IMG/VR virus record: IMGVR_UViG_3300036785_000427
Location: 1-52,490 of that record
Direction: 5' to 3' (one strand)
DNA length: 52,490 bases
Source of the DNA: a virus
Shown here: positions 40,087-49,707 of the stretch, one piece after another
How the letters are laid out: each line of letters opens with the position of its first letter
Numbering within the stretch: the stretch's first letter is position 1
Notes under the pieces: model-generated
What the model saw: the letters and a program-made list of their open reading frames with translations, nothing else
What the model was told of the DNA's origin: nothing
Databases searched by the model: none
Position numbers and translations under genes: made by a program

Positions 40087-40692
40087 TTACAGCAGACAAA
40101 CCGCTGCTGCTCCGTTGTAGTTCCACGTCGTAAAGAAAGTTGTACCACTGTAGGATGGAACCATGCATCCAGCAGCTTTGATCGCTAGAATCCTAACATT
40201 CAACGCTGTAGTAGCAAAGGCAATGATCTTCTGGTTGACAAAGTCCCAGGAGACCTGAGCAGTGATTAATCCACCTTCCAGTGTGATCAGAGTAGGGTCG
40301 ATTGCCAGTGCAACACGAGCACCAGAACCAAGCCGATAGAAATTCACCATACCACCCTTATCAACTGTCGGAACAGGCGATTGAGGTGAATTATATGCGG
40401 CATAGTTCTGGTCAAAAACGCTGAACCCGGTAAGATTCGCGTAAGCTGCGGCACGAGCAATGATACTACCAAGAGCAACATCAGCTCGTGTCACAGGTGG
40501 ACGTTCCTGTGGAACATTCTCTGAAATTGCTACTCCACCAAACATTGGAAGAGTTTCTGTCTGTGCCAACCATCCTCCAGCAAGTGCGAAGCGTGCCGCC
40601 GGATCCGGATAAGCAGTGCCAACAATGAGTCCATCAGACTCGATGTTGAACATTCCAGGCGCATTAGTCTGGACATACGGATTTAGTTGCAT
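40087..40692 (-). CDS. Capsid decoration/cement-like protein
   Basis: A 201-residue Ala-, Val- and Gly-rich protein, beta-rich with few charges: DPAARFALAGGWLAQ, GGVAISENVP, GMVNFYRLGSGARVALAI, QKIIAFATTALNVRILAIKAAG. It lies between the scaffold-like and major capsid genes, where phages often encode a head cement protein. AAAGGAG precedes the ATG. The call rests on position and composition; family membership was not established. Confidence 0.65.
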   Translation of the reverse strand: MQLNPYVQTNAPGMFNIESDGLIVGTAYPDPAARFALAGGWLAQTETLPMFGGVAISENVPQERPPVTRADVALGSIIARAAAYANLTGFSVFDQNYAAYNSPQSPVPTVDKGGMVNFYRLGSGARVALAIDPTLITLEGGLITAQVSWDFVNQKIIAFATTALNVRILAIKAAGCMVPSYSGTTFFTTWNYNGAAAVCLL

Positions 40693-40725
40693 AACTGACT
40701 AGCTCCTTTCTACAAAGCGAGCGGG

Positions 40726-41706
40726 TTACTGGGATGCCAGAGTGCGGAAAGAAGCCACTCTCCGACCAGGACGACCCATCTGTTTAACAAAAGATTCTCT
40801 ACCGTAGAACACGATAGAACGAACACCAGTTGATGGGTCGATCTTCGTAACTGCACGCAACTCTCCTGCTTCCAGATCTACAGGATTAGAAGCTGCAGAA
40901 GCAGCGTCTGAATAGACTTGACTCTCAGCAATTGCAAAAGCCTCATCCGGCAATTGAGAGAATTTTACGTTCTTCCAAACTGTAGAATAGGACTTCAGCT
41001 TCGTAGCCAAACGGCGGCGATAATCGGCAAGGACCTCACCTTCCAGTGGCCGGGGAGCACGCTGCCCAAATCCGGAGAACACAGTATCCGCTCTTGCCTG
41101 TGCATCTGCAAAAGCAGCATGCTCTTCATCAGACTTCGGCTTCAACATGGATTCTAGACGCTTGATGACGGTTGCCTGATTTGCAATCTGACTCCTCAGA
41201 TCGGCAGCATCGGCCTTCATGACGGCATCATCCTTCTTTTTGTCATCGTCGTCGTCATCATCATCCTTGACCTTCTTAGGCGGAGGAAAAGCGTCGTCCT
41301 TTTTGTCATCATCATCGTCAGCTTTGGCCTTCTTAGGCGGAGGAAAAGCGTCAGATTTCTCCTTCCCGTGCTTGATTTCAAGCTCACCGTCGTCAGTTTT
41401 GGTTCCCTTCACCGGGGGCGGAGGCTCTGTTGCATCAGTTTTCGATGCTCTCTTAGCATCATCTTTGATCTTAGTCTTGGGAGCTGTGATACCATCACCT
41501 TTCTTGAGTCCCTTGTCATCGTCGTCGTCGTCGGACTTAGCCGACGAAACCTTGTCACTCCGATCCGACTTTTTATCGTCATCGTCGTCTCCTTTGATGA
41601 TGTGTTTCTCACCAACTTCAAGAGCATCCATCCGCTTGGTGAGAGCATCCATCTTTGAAATAGCGTCGGCCAGCATGGTATCGACGCTCACTGCATCTGC
41701 TGCCAT
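40726..41706 (-). CDS. Scaffold-like protein with Asp/Lys-rich insert
   Basis: A 326-residue protein. The N-terminal 30 residues are helical (MLADAISKMDALTKRMDALE). Residues 35-165 are low-complexity Asp/Lys-rich, with the phrase DAFPPPKK repeated between poly-Asp tracts. The C-terminal half is helical (DLRSQIANQATVIKRLESML, ARADTVFSGFGQ) and ends in a positively charged segment. An acidic disordered part plus a coiled region fits a scaffolding protein placed before the capsid gene. An AAGGAGGA ribosome site precedes the ATG. No protease motif is seen in it. Confidence 0.65.
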   Translation of the reverse strand: MAADAVSVDTMLADAISKMDALTKRMDALEVGEKHIIKGDDDDDKKSDRSDKVSSAKSDDDDDDKGLKKGDGITAPKTKIKDDAKRASKTDATEPPPPVKGTKTDDGELEIKHGKEKSDAFPPPKKAKADDDDDKKDDAFPPPKKVKDDDDDDDDKKKDDAVMKADAADLRSQIANQATVIKRLESMLKPKSDEEHAAFADAQARADTVFSGFGQRAPRPLEGEVLADYRRRLATKLKSYSTVWKNVKFSQLPDEAFAIAESQVYSDAASAASNPVDLEAGELRAVTKIDPSTGVRSIVFYGRESFVKQMGRPGRRVASFRTLASQ

Positions 41707-41754
41707 TGGAATCCTCCTTGGTTGACAGCTACTATTTGCGCGACACCGCGCCGT

Positions 41755-42879
41755 TCAACGTACCATTAGATCTCTTCTAGTCATAAATTTGTCGAGTCTT
41801 TCAGCAAATTTACTAAGACCATCAGCTAATCCAACTAGTCCTGGTGGAATGCCTTGCATAGGTGGAGCAGGAAGACCACCAGCTCCTTGTGGAGGTAATG
41901 ATGGTGCAGGTAGTTCACCACCTTCATTATCCGGTTTAGCAGTCACAACCTTTTCACTAGGTTCACCAATAGCAGCAGAATCATTATCTATCCGGATACC
42001 ACTAGCGTCACCACCTTTATCCCAAACGCCTTTTTCACAAATTGCTAAGTGATCAACAAAGCTTGGCTTACCTTCAACAAGAAGATTATCTCCATTCTCT
42101 AACTCAATATTATAATTGACCTTAGTATCTCGAAAAACCACACTAGGAGAAGTTGATAGTTGGATGCTATGAATCGCGCCTATTGCCATCTTATCATAAA
42201 TCTTTGCGATACCCCAAACTTCATCTCCTTTAATATAAGGAATGAACATTGTCCCAACTACACGTTTAGAGAATTCATCAGAATTAAGTATCTGTGTAGT
42301 TGGATGATCCAATATAATTGGAATTCCACTGCATCGGCGTAAAAATTCAGGAGTAAGATATATGGTGTCACGACGATAGACCCATTCGTTTAGTTTAGGT
42401 CGATAACTGAACCCCGTACCACTGATCCGCAGATCAACTAGACAAACATTTTCAATGAATTGAGGAGAAACAAGTTCTTCATCTCGAATTGCCTCTGCTA
42501 TTTCTAATTCATTCATCCCTTTCATCTTACGTAAAGCAATATCACAACCGGGATGCAAGCCTAAACTAGATGCATGATCTGGATTTATCCATACAAACGC
42601 ATCATGCTCATGATTAAGGACAGGGCGAAACTCGTCAGGACAATTATGAATAAAAGTAGAAAAATCCACTCCATCCTTGACCCTACGACTAAGTAATGGA
42701 CCAACATGTCCAGAATTATATCCAGTTTCTTCTAAACACTCTCGAATCGCGCAACCTTCTATAGTCTCACCGTCTTTTTGCACACCACCAGGGAAGGCCC
42801 ATCCCAACCCATCTGTACGGCGGCAAAGTAGGATACGACCATTTTGCGACTTAAACAGAATTCCGGCAGCTACCGTCAT
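41755..42879 (-). CDS. Nudix hydrolase fused to DUF2213-like domain
   Basis: A 374-residue two-domain protein. Residues 1-130 are a Nudix hydrolase, with the complete Nudix box GVQKDGE (32-38), REC (46-48), LEETGY (49-54). The following domain (about 150-290) resembles DUF2213, a phage head protein considered related to prohead proteases: FIENVCLVDLRISGTGF, YLTPEFLRRCSGIPIILDH. The last 70 residues are Gly/Pro-rich. It begins in an ATGA overlap after a gene of the head cluster. The Nudix substrate is unknown; the fusion raises the possibility of a role in packaging or nucleotide clean-up. Confidence 0.8.
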   Translation of the reverse strand: MTVAAGILFKSQNGRILLCRRTDGLGWAFPGGVQKDGETIEGCAIRECLEETGYNSGHVGPLLSRRVKDGVDFSTFIHNCPDEFRPVLNHEHDAFVWINPDHASSLGLHPGCDIALRKMKGMNELEIAEAIRDEELVSPQFIENVCLVDLRISGTGFSYRPKLNEWVYRRDTIYLTPEFLRRCSGIPIILDHPTTQILNSDEFSKRVVGTMFIPYIKGDEVWGIAKIYDKMAIGAIHSIQLSTSPSVVFRDTKVNYNIELENGDNLLVEGKPSFVDHLAICEKGVWDKGGDASGIRIDNDSAAIGEPSEKVVTAKPDNEGGELPAPSLPPQGAGGLPAPPMQGIPPGLVGLADGLSKFAERLDKFMTRRDLMVR

Positions 42880-43205
42880 CCACCAGGATCCTTTGGATGA
42901 GGATTGCTAGGTTGGAGATTATCTTTCTTCTTCGGTTTCACGCTTATTGGTTGTCTTTGTGCTTTTCGATGTTCAAAAGCATCTATACGTGAAATCAATG
43001 CATCACATGAATCAACTAATTTCTTAACAGGTTCTGCTTGCGCAGCAGTAAATCCCATATGCTGATTATCATCATCTCGATTTGAATCAACTCCAGTAAT
43101 CTTACCTTTATTCTTCGAAGCGTAGAAAACTCTCTCCCCTGTTTCAGGACCATACTGCTTTTCCATAGCAGATTTAATTTTTCCACCCTTTTCAGTCAAT
43201 GGCAT
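42876..43205 (-). CDS. Small head-cluster protein
   Basis: A 109-residue basic protein beginning LTEKGGKIKSAMEKQYG, with GERVFYASKNKGKITGV, a motif I associate with small proteins near phage head maturation genes. The middle has a helical AAQAEPVKKLVDSCDALISR, and the tail is Lys/Pro-rich. GAGGTT precedes the ATG. It ends in ATGA overlap with the Nudix-DUF2213 fusion, so the two may be made in fixed ratio. Function is unknown. Confidence 0.65.
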   Translation of the reverse strand: MPLTEKGGKIKSAMEKQYGPETGERVFYASKNKGKITGVDSNRDDDNQHMGFTAAQAEPVKKLVDSCDALISRIDAFEHRKAQRQPISVKPKKKDNLQPSNPHPKDPGG

Positions 43206-43226
43206 TTTTAACCTCTAGGGAAACTA

Positions 43227-43553
43227 TCATTCCGTACCAGCCAACGGAGGTGGAGTTTCCGCAAAGAACGCTGTAACCTTCGGGTCGTTCGCCTGCAACA
43301 CATTCGAGTTGAAGAAGTTCTGCTCCTGTTTTGTCAGCTTAGGCCATAGCTGCATTAGCTCTGAATCATTTACCTCCACCAACACATTACCAGTATTCTG
43401 ACTGGTATAGATCAAGAACAGATAAAGCGTAGTATCACCCGGCTTTACAGAGTAACCTAAGACCTTTTCCCACCACTGCTGATTTTGTGTCTTCGCCGCC
43501 TCTTTCGCCGTGGCCGGGAAGTATTGCGTGACTCCTGCAGGAGGTGCTGTCAT
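43227..43553 (-). CDS. Small head-cluster protein, unknown
   Basis: A 108-residue protein from ATG 43553 (a GTG two codons earlier would give 110). It contains AAKTQNQQWWEKVLGYSVKP and LYLFLIYTSQNTGNVLVEVN, then a helical C-terminus with Pro residues. No known family was recognised. It follows the tiny gene after the portal and precedes the small head protein. It could be a portal chaperone; this rests on position only. Confidence 0.6.
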   Translation of the reverse strand: MTAPPAGVTQYFPATAKEAAKTQNQQWWEKVLGYSVKPGDTTLYLFLIYTSQNTGNVLVEVNDSELMQLWPKLTKQEQNFFNSNVLQANDPKVTAFFAETPPPLAGTE

Positions 43554-43555
43554 GT

Positions 43556-43732
43556 TCACTTTTTTCTATTTTTTCTCTGTTTTAGATAGTTTTGAGTAAT
43601 CTCTTCCCAACTTTCCTCTTGTTCTTCAACACTCAACAGCTTTTTCGCCAAAGAAACCAAATCTCGCTCAGAAACTTTATATCTTCTTCGTAAATAAGTC
43701 AAAGATTTAGCAATTTCACTGTTTAGAGGCAT
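43556..43732 (-). CDS. Small charged protein overlapping portal end
   Basis: A 58-residue protein starting at ATG 43732 inside the portal gene's last codons (17-base overlap). It is basic and helical: IAKSLTYLRRRYKVSERDLV, then EEQEESWEEITQNYLKQ. The frame is short, but it fits exactly between portal and the next gene, and the composition looks coherent. No good ribosome site precedes it, so translation would depend on coupling to portal translation. Confidence 0.5.
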   Translation of the reverse strand: MPLNSEIAKSLTYLRRRYKVSERDLVSLAKKLLSVEEQEESWEEITQNYLKQRKNRKK

Positions 43733-45233
43733 TTTTAATATGTTCTATCAGTTTAACTACAGAAGAATCAGCACGCGACATTTTTACTTTCGGAAGATCT
43801 GCCTTAGGATCATCAGGCTCCATACCCATTTCTTGTTGTTTTTCACGCTGCGCTTGATCTTTCTTTAGCTGTTCCAATAATGTCTTATAATCAAGATTCA
43901 ATGGGCTGGAGTACAGAAGCTTGTTATTTGTGATTGCATCAGCAATCCATTGAATTAACCGGCCCTTATTCTCTGGATCGAAGCTAAATTCCAAAATTTG
44001 ATAAATGGCAATTGCAGCCTTCATCTTTGTATCATCAACTTTAATCTGATCAGAATCTGGTTCACGCAAATATGACGGCCAAATAGCCTGATAACTGTTC
44101 ATCCAATCATAAAATGCTTCTTTATACGATGTGTCAGTATACAGTTCAGGAAATTTCTTCTTCAATGACTTAAAGAATGTTGGAGTCCAGGCTCGGTGCA
44201 TAACTATACGATCTAAGAATCGGTATACTGGGTCCATGGTCTCCCGAAGTCGATCCATGTATCGTGCTACCGATTTCGCATCCTCCGAACCTTCTCCAAA
44301 CCCCTCAGCAAACGATTCCTGGGTAAGGAGTTTAACCGGCATATCGACTGCATTTGCGATGTTTTCAAGAATATTTCGTCTAGCTAGTACGTGTGGACCT
44401 TCCAAATTTTGCATATTTAGAGATTCAATATCTTCTTCAGGGGTGATATTGATCACATTTCCCGTTTCTGCCTCTTTTATAACAGAACGCTTGAAGGCCA
44501 TCGCCCAAGCCATGATATTATCAACGAAATTACCGGGTTGTTTTGTCTTTGCGACAAGGACACCGACCTTAGTCTCAACCAAATCATCAGCAATTAGACT
44601 TTTGATGTAAGATTTTAGAGGATAAAAAGCTCGTTGGTATGCACTTCGACCAACAAACCCAAATGCTGATGTCGTGTATCCCAAATATATCGGTTTTTCA
44701 TTGGTTACAGTCACAGTTCTCGAAGGATGGTACGCCAATCCACTAACTGCAATCTGCGTATACTTCAAAAAGTCCATTGCATTAGGATTTTGGTTCAAAA
44801 CAAGACTACCAGCCGTATTAAGTGGATCAAGAATATTGAAACTAATGTTAAGTTCAGGTAAATCCCAATAATCAATGACTTGATTACTCTTCATTCCATC
44901 AACCAAGAGGGCAACTGACGCAATACCATATATTCTGCTAAGAGTAAGCAAATTATGAACAAGAAAATCACCAGTAATATTCTTCCATTCTTCATTAAAA
45001 GCATCAACACAGTGTTCACCAGGACTATCTGGAACTTTGATAGTCCGTTTTTGTGAAAGTGCAAGGCTGACTGGTCCTTCAGTTATCCGTGCGCCCAAAG
45101 GATGGTACAAATAGATCTCTTTACAAGTCTGATAGCTCACCACATCTCCCGGAACAATGTCCGGAGCTACCAGAAGCTCCTGCAAAGCATTGCCAGGAGT
45201 AGTATCTACTGTGCTTGACGGAATAGAAGTCAT
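43716..45233 (-). CDS. Portal protein, DUF1073-like
   Basis: A 505-residue portal protein that would form the ring at one capsid vertex through which DNA is packaged. It has the typical YQTCKEIYLYHPLGARITEGP start, TLSRIYGIASVALLVDG, then ARRNILENIANAVDMPVKLL and FAEGFGEGSEDAKSVARYMDRLRE, as in the DUF1073 portal family. The C-terminus is helical and charged. It starts in an ATGA overlap with the BppU-like gene. It is separated from the terminase gene by about 6 kb, which is unusual. Confidence 0.85.
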   Translation of the reverse strand: MTSIPSSTVDTTPGNALQELLVAPDIVPGDVVSYQTCKEIYLYHPLGARITEGPVSLALSQKRTIKVPDSPGEHCVDAFNEEWKNITGDFLVHNLLTLSRIYGIASVALLVDGMKSNQVIDYWDLPELNISFNILDPLNTAGSLVLNQNPNAMDFLKYTQIAVSGLAYHPSRTVTVTNEKPIYLGYTTSAFGFVGRSAYQRAFYPLKSYIKSLIADDLVETKVGVLVAKTKQPGNFVDNIMAWAMAFKRSVIKEAETGNVINITPEEDIESLNMQNLEGPHVLARRNILENIANAVDMPVKLLTQESFAEGFGEGSEDAKSVARYMDRLRETMDPVYRFLDRIVMHRAWTPTFFKSLKKKFPELYTDTSYKEAFYDWMNSYQAIWPSYLREPDSDQIKVDDTKMKAAIAIYQILEFSFDPENKGRLIQWIADAITNNKLLYSSPLNLDYKTLLEQLKKDQAQREKQQEMGMEPDDPKADLPKVKMSRADSSVVKLIEHIKNASKQ

Positions 45234-45580
45234 CTTGGTGCGATCAAGTTTGGTTTGATTTTGATCGTGCCTGTGAGTGGTGTTCCAACAGTACCATCAG
45301 CCAATGTTACTTGTGCTTCATGGTAATAACTTGATCCCGCTAATCCTACTGTATCAGCAGAAAGTAAATGAACGGTAAATTGCCCATATCCCAATGTAAT
45401 TTGTGCCGTATCTGATGTTTTGGTCACTATAACCGCATCTGTATTCGTTGCCCAATCTTGGGTTGCCATTTCCCACAACACATGACCACCAGTCAAACTC
45501 ACCATCGCGCCGTCTTGATCAACAACTGTAACAACTATTTGAGGTGTATCTCCGGCGAACATTTCAAAATTTTTGGCCAT
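45230..45580 (-). CDS. BppU-like baseplate domain protein
   Basis: A 116-residue beta-rich protein. The pattern (FEMFAGDTPQIVVTVVDQDG, VSLTGGHVLWEMATQ, YHEAQVTLADG, GTIKIKP) is that of the BppU N-terminal Ig-like domain used to attach receptor-binding complexes. It starts at a TGATG junction after the giant repeat protein and overlaps the portal gene as ATGA. Its position between the large adhesin and the portal suggests a partner of the adhesin. This is inferred. Confidence 0.7.
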   Translation of the reverse strand: MAKNFEMFAGDTPQIVVTVVDQDGAMVSLTGGHVLWEMATQDWATNTDAVIVTKTSDTAQITLGYGQFTVHLLSADTVGLAGSSYYHEAQVTLADGTVGTPLTGTIKIKPNLIAPR

Positions 45581-48500
45581 CAGGCAGCTTTTTTCAGTCT
45601 AGCTGTTTGATTTAACTTCAAGGTATGATTAAGATTAACTGCCCTATTTATCACACCAGAACAATTGATAGTTCTAACAATTGTTCCAGTCAATGACACT
45701 TTTTGATTCAAGCAACAACCAACAAAACTTACTTTTTGAACAACAACCCCATTAAGATATACTCCACCATAATGATTTCTACTTGCACCAGAGCCAAAGA
45801 CAAACGAACTATATGCATCTAGCACACCGATTCCAGAAGTTTGATCAACACCTATACCATGGATTTGTGAAGAATTAGTGACTAGAGCACCACTTGCACG
45901 CCAAGAAGAAACCGATACACCACTAATCTGCACCGCTCCAGTAGAAAGTATACCAGAGCCAATTGATTTTGTTATAGCTTGTCCAGCTATAATAGCTGGA
46001 CGAGGAACCATTGCCCCACTGTTTGCCTGAAGAGAGAGACCGACACCAGCTACATTAGAATTCTGTGCTATCAATATTCCGGTGGAGATACTACGACTGA
46101 AACCCACACCAGCAATCATGGCCGATGCTGCTACCACTGAGCCAACAGCCGGAGTATTACTGACAGCAGAAGCTACAATCGAAGAATTCGCAGCGGCCAG
46201 TGCAGCCGTAGCAAGAGCCCGACTCGTGCCCGCGCCACTCGCTGTCGCAACCTGTGCTACAAGAGCACCAGTTCCAGTTGTGACTATTACGGCATTTGCT
46301 ACTCCAGCAACAACCGACGATTGTGCTGTCAGCACTCCACTGTTCGCCGCAAGCCCAGAACCGACACCAGCTACAACAGCAGCCTGAGATATCAGCGCTC
46401 CGGTTCCAACACCACGACTAATACCAGAGCCAGCGATCAAGGCTGGTGACACCACCACCGAACCAATAGCAGAACTACTACTAACAGACGAAGCTACGAT
46501 CAAGGAATTTGTTGTCGTCAATACAGCAGTGCCAAGAGCTTTGCTTAAGCCTGCGCCACTCGTCGTCGCAGTCTGCGCTGCAAGAGTGCCAGTTCCAGTT
46601 GTAAATATTATCGCATTCGCCACTCCAGCAATAACAGACGACTGCGAAATTAATACTCCACTGTTCGCCGCAAGTACAGAAGCAACACCAGCGAGAGAAC
46701 TTGACTGTGATGCTAATGCACCAGTCGCAACGCTACTTCCTATGCCAGTAGAAATAAGAGCAGATACTCCTGCCGCTGGTGTGCCAGTAACGACGCTACT
46801 TCCTTTAGCAGAAGAAACAAGAGCAGATACTCCTGCTGCGAGAATACCAGTGCCGACACTACTTCCTACACCAGAAGAAGTAAGAGCAGATACTCCTGCC
46901 GCGAAAGTGCCAGTGCCGACGCTACCTCCTACACCAGAAGAAGTAAGAGCAGATACTCCTGCCGCGAGAGTGCCGGTACCAGCAGCAACATTGCCAGCTA
47001 TACCAGAAGAAGTAAGAACAGATGCTCCTGCTGTGAGAATACCAGTGCCGACGCTACTTCCTACACCAGAGGAAGCAAGAGTAGATACTCCTACAGTCAG
47101 TGTACCAGTTACGATCCAACTGCCTGTGCCAGAAGAAACGAGAGCAGACACTCCTGCCGCTGGCGTTCCAGTAACGATACTACTTCCTTTGGCAGAAGAA
47201 GTAAGAACAGACGAACCTGCCAGAAGTGCACCTGTGCCGACACTACTACTCACAGCCGAAGCTGAAATCGCAACGCTACCAGCAGTCGCAACACCAGAAC
47301 CAAGAGATATTGAAACACCAGTCGAAGCAGCAATAGAGGACTGAGCTGAAAGTACACCTGTTCCTGTCGTAGTTACTGGTGCAGAGCCCCAATAATTAAG
47401 CTGGTTTGAGTCAAGACCTGCACGGTTAAATCCTACTATAGTATCATATATTCCTGTCTCACGAACATTACCGTTGAAATAGACTCCTCCGATCCCTCCC
47501 AAAGTGACAACACCGGCATACATAGAATTGGTACCAAAATTCTGTGAACTATTATCAGTGCCATCAAGCATAATAGCACCAGAACCACCATTATAAATCA
47601 CATTTATTCTATGATATACTCCATCTGTAGCTGTGTAGGTTATACTGGTTCCAGCATTCACAAGCAGCTGGTTAGGATTCGATCCTCCATAGTTAAATAT
47701 CACGGACACAGAACCAGCAGAATCTCCAATGAGATCACTTTGCAAACCATCATTTATATACTCAGCTACGATACTCTCTGCCTCCGGCTGATTGGAGATG
47801 GTAACCCCAGCTTGCATGAGCTGGGCGGAGCTGCGCGTAAATTGCACAGCAGGCTTGTTGTTTCCTCCGTTCAGCAGCAATACTGGCTGATTCGCAGCCG
47901 TGCTTTGGATCATATCCGCAACGCTGGCAGTCTGATCGTAAATTTTTACAACGAACGCAGTTCCTCCATGCGTTGCTATGAATGACGTTACTGCCGCCTG
48001 ATCAAGATCACCACTAGAAATTAGTCCAATGTCAGTTTCAACATTATCACCGCTCGCGCGTACCCTGATCACTTTTATATTGTTAGCAATAGACATAGGA
48101 CTGCCTGCACGCAATCCCCACCATGTCTTAGGTCGCGGCGAAATATCCATCGGCCCGAAATAAGAACTACTGGTAATAAATGCTAGCGAGTTAGCATTCA
48201 GTGCACTTGCATTTGCCGCAGTGAGCACCAATCCATAACAGGACACCTCCAACATGTAACCACCAAACGCATATGTCCCACCAGTCCCGCCTCCTTCATT
48301 CCCGATGAGATTTATTCCAGTGGTAGACGTGTTAGAGACAGATATTACCTCCTCTCCTGCCATAACAAATGTGTGAGATACAGAACCATCATAAGCTGCC
48401 GCTACCGATGTCCATAAATCAGGCGGAACAACAAGTGTGGAACTACCCAATATAGCAATGAAATTTATAACATTCTGAACAGTGTTGACATTGTTGATAC

Positions 48501-49707
48501 GAAACATAAACGCGCCAGATACCGCATTTGAAACAATCGTGCCATAATTTCCACTCAAATGCGGATTGACAACAGCGACTAAACTCCTTGGCAGGCTCGC
48601 TGGCAGCGCCGAAGCCATTGTGAGATAATGCGGCACTGTTCGATCAAAATAAATTGAGGGGACCAAAGTCGCAGTGGAAAATAGAGGTTGATTTCCAACA
48701 GTAGATTGTGAAGCAGTATACCCGTTACCAGTCTGATCATACAAAGTTACAACATACAAGGAGCTTCCTGAGGCAAATGTTGCAATCGCAGCAGTGTCCA
48801 AACCGCCTGCGGGTAAAGTTGCAAAATCTTGCTCTACATTATCGGAGCTGCGGCGTAGACGCACCGCGTTAGTTCCTCTCACAGCAGAGCTATATGCACG
48901 CAGACCCCACCAAGCAGTCGCGCCTGATACAATATCTCCAGGGCCAGTGTACAAAACCGCGCCAGTGACGGTGCCACTTCCAACAACTGTGGACGCAGTA
49001 GCAGCGAGGGCACCAACTGTTGATTGAGAAGAACTGATGCTATTGCTGACAAGTGTAGCAGCCTGAGACACAGGAGTACCGGTCCCAGAAGAGGTAGTAG
49101 CTACGAAATCAGAAGTAGTGATCGCACCAGCAGACTCGACATAGAACACCGCGTCACTAGTGTTACTGCCAGAAGTAGCAACGATACTCCATTCACACTG
49201 GACAAACAAGTACTCATTGTTAAATGTGAGCGTCGAGCCAGGAGTCCAGGTAACGGTCGAGGTGGCCGATGCCGTGGTTGAAAGCACAGCGGTCGTCGTG
49301 CCAGTAAGGACCGCAGTCGTTAGTTCGGTATTACCGGATGCACCGTTATTAGTTGTAGACTTCCAAATCCGGCATTTGATAGCACCAGTCTGGCTCGACA
49401 CTGCCGATACTGCACGAACGCGAAATGCAAACGACCAATTGGTATTTGCGAACGTGCCAGTAAACGGATTCTCTGAGCGCCAACACGTTGCTGGCGTTAA
49501 CGATGGAGTGGCAAGAGCATCAGTCGCAGCAAAAGTAGTAGAAGCCTTCTTAAACCCGACATTCTGGGCCGAGAAATTTGGACTAGCGAGCTTGGCGACA
49601 GTCCAGCCAGTCGCGGTTATTGCTCCAACCGGAGCAGTGCCACCGTCCTGCAAGGACAGAGCACCACTACTGGTAACATCTTTGAAGTAGAGTGTCTTAA
49701 CCGCCAT
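45580..49707 (-). CDS. Giant adhesin/fibre: two LamG/ArfB-like domains and long repeat
   Basis: A 1375-residue protein, the second largest here. Residues 1-230 are a beta-rich N-terminal domain. About 265-500 and 530-770 are two related lectin-like domains with WWGLRA, LYDQTGNGYTA/IYDQTAS and VVxxYDQ signatures, like ArfB-type or LamG folds. Residues about 780-1290 consist of Ala/Ser/Gly/Val repeats such as VGTGxLAAGVSxLxSSGVG, suggesting a beta-solenoid. The end has CCLN and KLNQTARLKKAA. It lies between terminase and portal, so it may be a head fibre or a surface adhesin. Lectin binding is inferred from the folds. Confidence 0.75.
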   Translation of the reverse strand: MAVKTLYFKDVTSSGALSLQDGGTAPVGAITATGWTVAKLASPNFSAQNVGFKKASTTFAATDALATPSLTPATCWRSENPFTGTFANTNWSFAFRVRAVSAVSSQTGAIKCRIWKSTTNNGASGNTELTTAVLTGTTTAVLSTTASATSTVTWTPGSTLTFNNEYLFVQCEWSIVATSGSNTSDAVFYVESAGAITTSDFVATTSSGTGTPVSQAATLVSNSISSSQSTVGALAATASTVVGSGTVTGAVLYTGPGDIVSGATAWWGLRAYSSAVRGTNAVRLRRSSDNVEQDFATLPAGGLDTAAIATFASGSSLYVVTLYDQTGNGYTASQSTVGNQPLFSTATLVPSIYFDRTVPHYLTMASALPASLPRSLVAVVNPHLSGNYGTIVSNAVSGAFMFRINNVNTVQNVINFIAILGSSTLVVPPDLWTSVAAAYDGSVSHTFVMAGEEVISVSNTSTTGINLIGNEGGGTGGTYAFGGYMLEVSCYGLVLTAANASALNANSLAFITSSSYFGPMDISPRPKTWWGLRAGSPMSIANNIKVIRVRASGDNVETDIGLISSGDLDQAAVTSFIATHGGTAFVVKIYDQTASVADMIQSTAANQPVLLLNGGNNKPAVQFTRSSAQLMQAGVTISNQPEAESIVAEYINDGLQSDLIGDSAGSVSVIFNYGGSNPNQLLVNAGTSITYTATDGVYHRINVIYNGGSGAIMLDGTDNSSQNFGTNSMYAGVVTLGGIGGVYFNGNVRETGIYDTIVGFNRAGLDSNQLNYWGSAPVTTTGTGVLSAQSSIAASTGVSISLGSGVATAGSVAISASAVSSSVGTGALLAGSSVLTSSAKGSSIVTGTPAAGVSALVSSGTGSWIVTGTLTVGVSTLASSGVGSSVGTGILTAGASVLTSSGIAGNVAAGTGTLAAGVSALTSSGVGGSVGTGTFAAGVSALTSSGVGSSVGTGILAAGVSALVSSAKGSSVVTGTPAAGVSALISTGIGSSVATGALASQSSSLAGVASVLAANSGVLISQSSVIAGVANAIIFTTGTGTLAAQTATTSGAGLSKALGTAVLTTTNSLIVASSVSSSSAIGSVVVSPALIAGSGISRGVGTGALISQAAVVAGVGSGLAANSGVLTAQSSVVAGVANAVIVTTGTGALVAQVATASGAGTSRALATAALAAANSSIVASAVSNTPAVGSVVAASAMIAGVGFSRSISTGILIAQNSNVAGVGLSLQANSGAMVPRPAIIAGQAITKSIGSGILSTGAVQISGVSVSSWRASGALVTNSSQIHGIGVDQTSGIGVLDAYSSFVFGSGASRNHYGGVYLNGVVVQKVSFVGCCLNQKVSLTGTIVRTINCSGVINRAVNLNHTLKLNQTARLKKAA
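46100..47350 (-). repeat. Degenerate repeat array in the giant adhesin
   Basis: Tandem units of about 18-20 residues with the consensus GTGxLxAGVSxLxSSGxGS, drifting at the C-terminal side to units with xAQxxxxxGxG. Nucleotide copies share GTGCCxACACTAC-like words on the + strand and are diverged, unlike the near-perfect minisatellite at 30347. Confidence 0.8.

Noticed and set aside
46529-47344. Long + strand open frame rich in Pro/Ala/Val
   Set aside because: It lies antisense to the repeat region of the giant adhesin gene and reflects its repeated codons; no ribosome site or operon context.
15733-48000. Diversity-generating retroelement for fibre variation
   Set aside because: Fibre repeats exist, but no reverse transcriptase gene or template/variable repeat pair with adenine-specific differences was found in the window.
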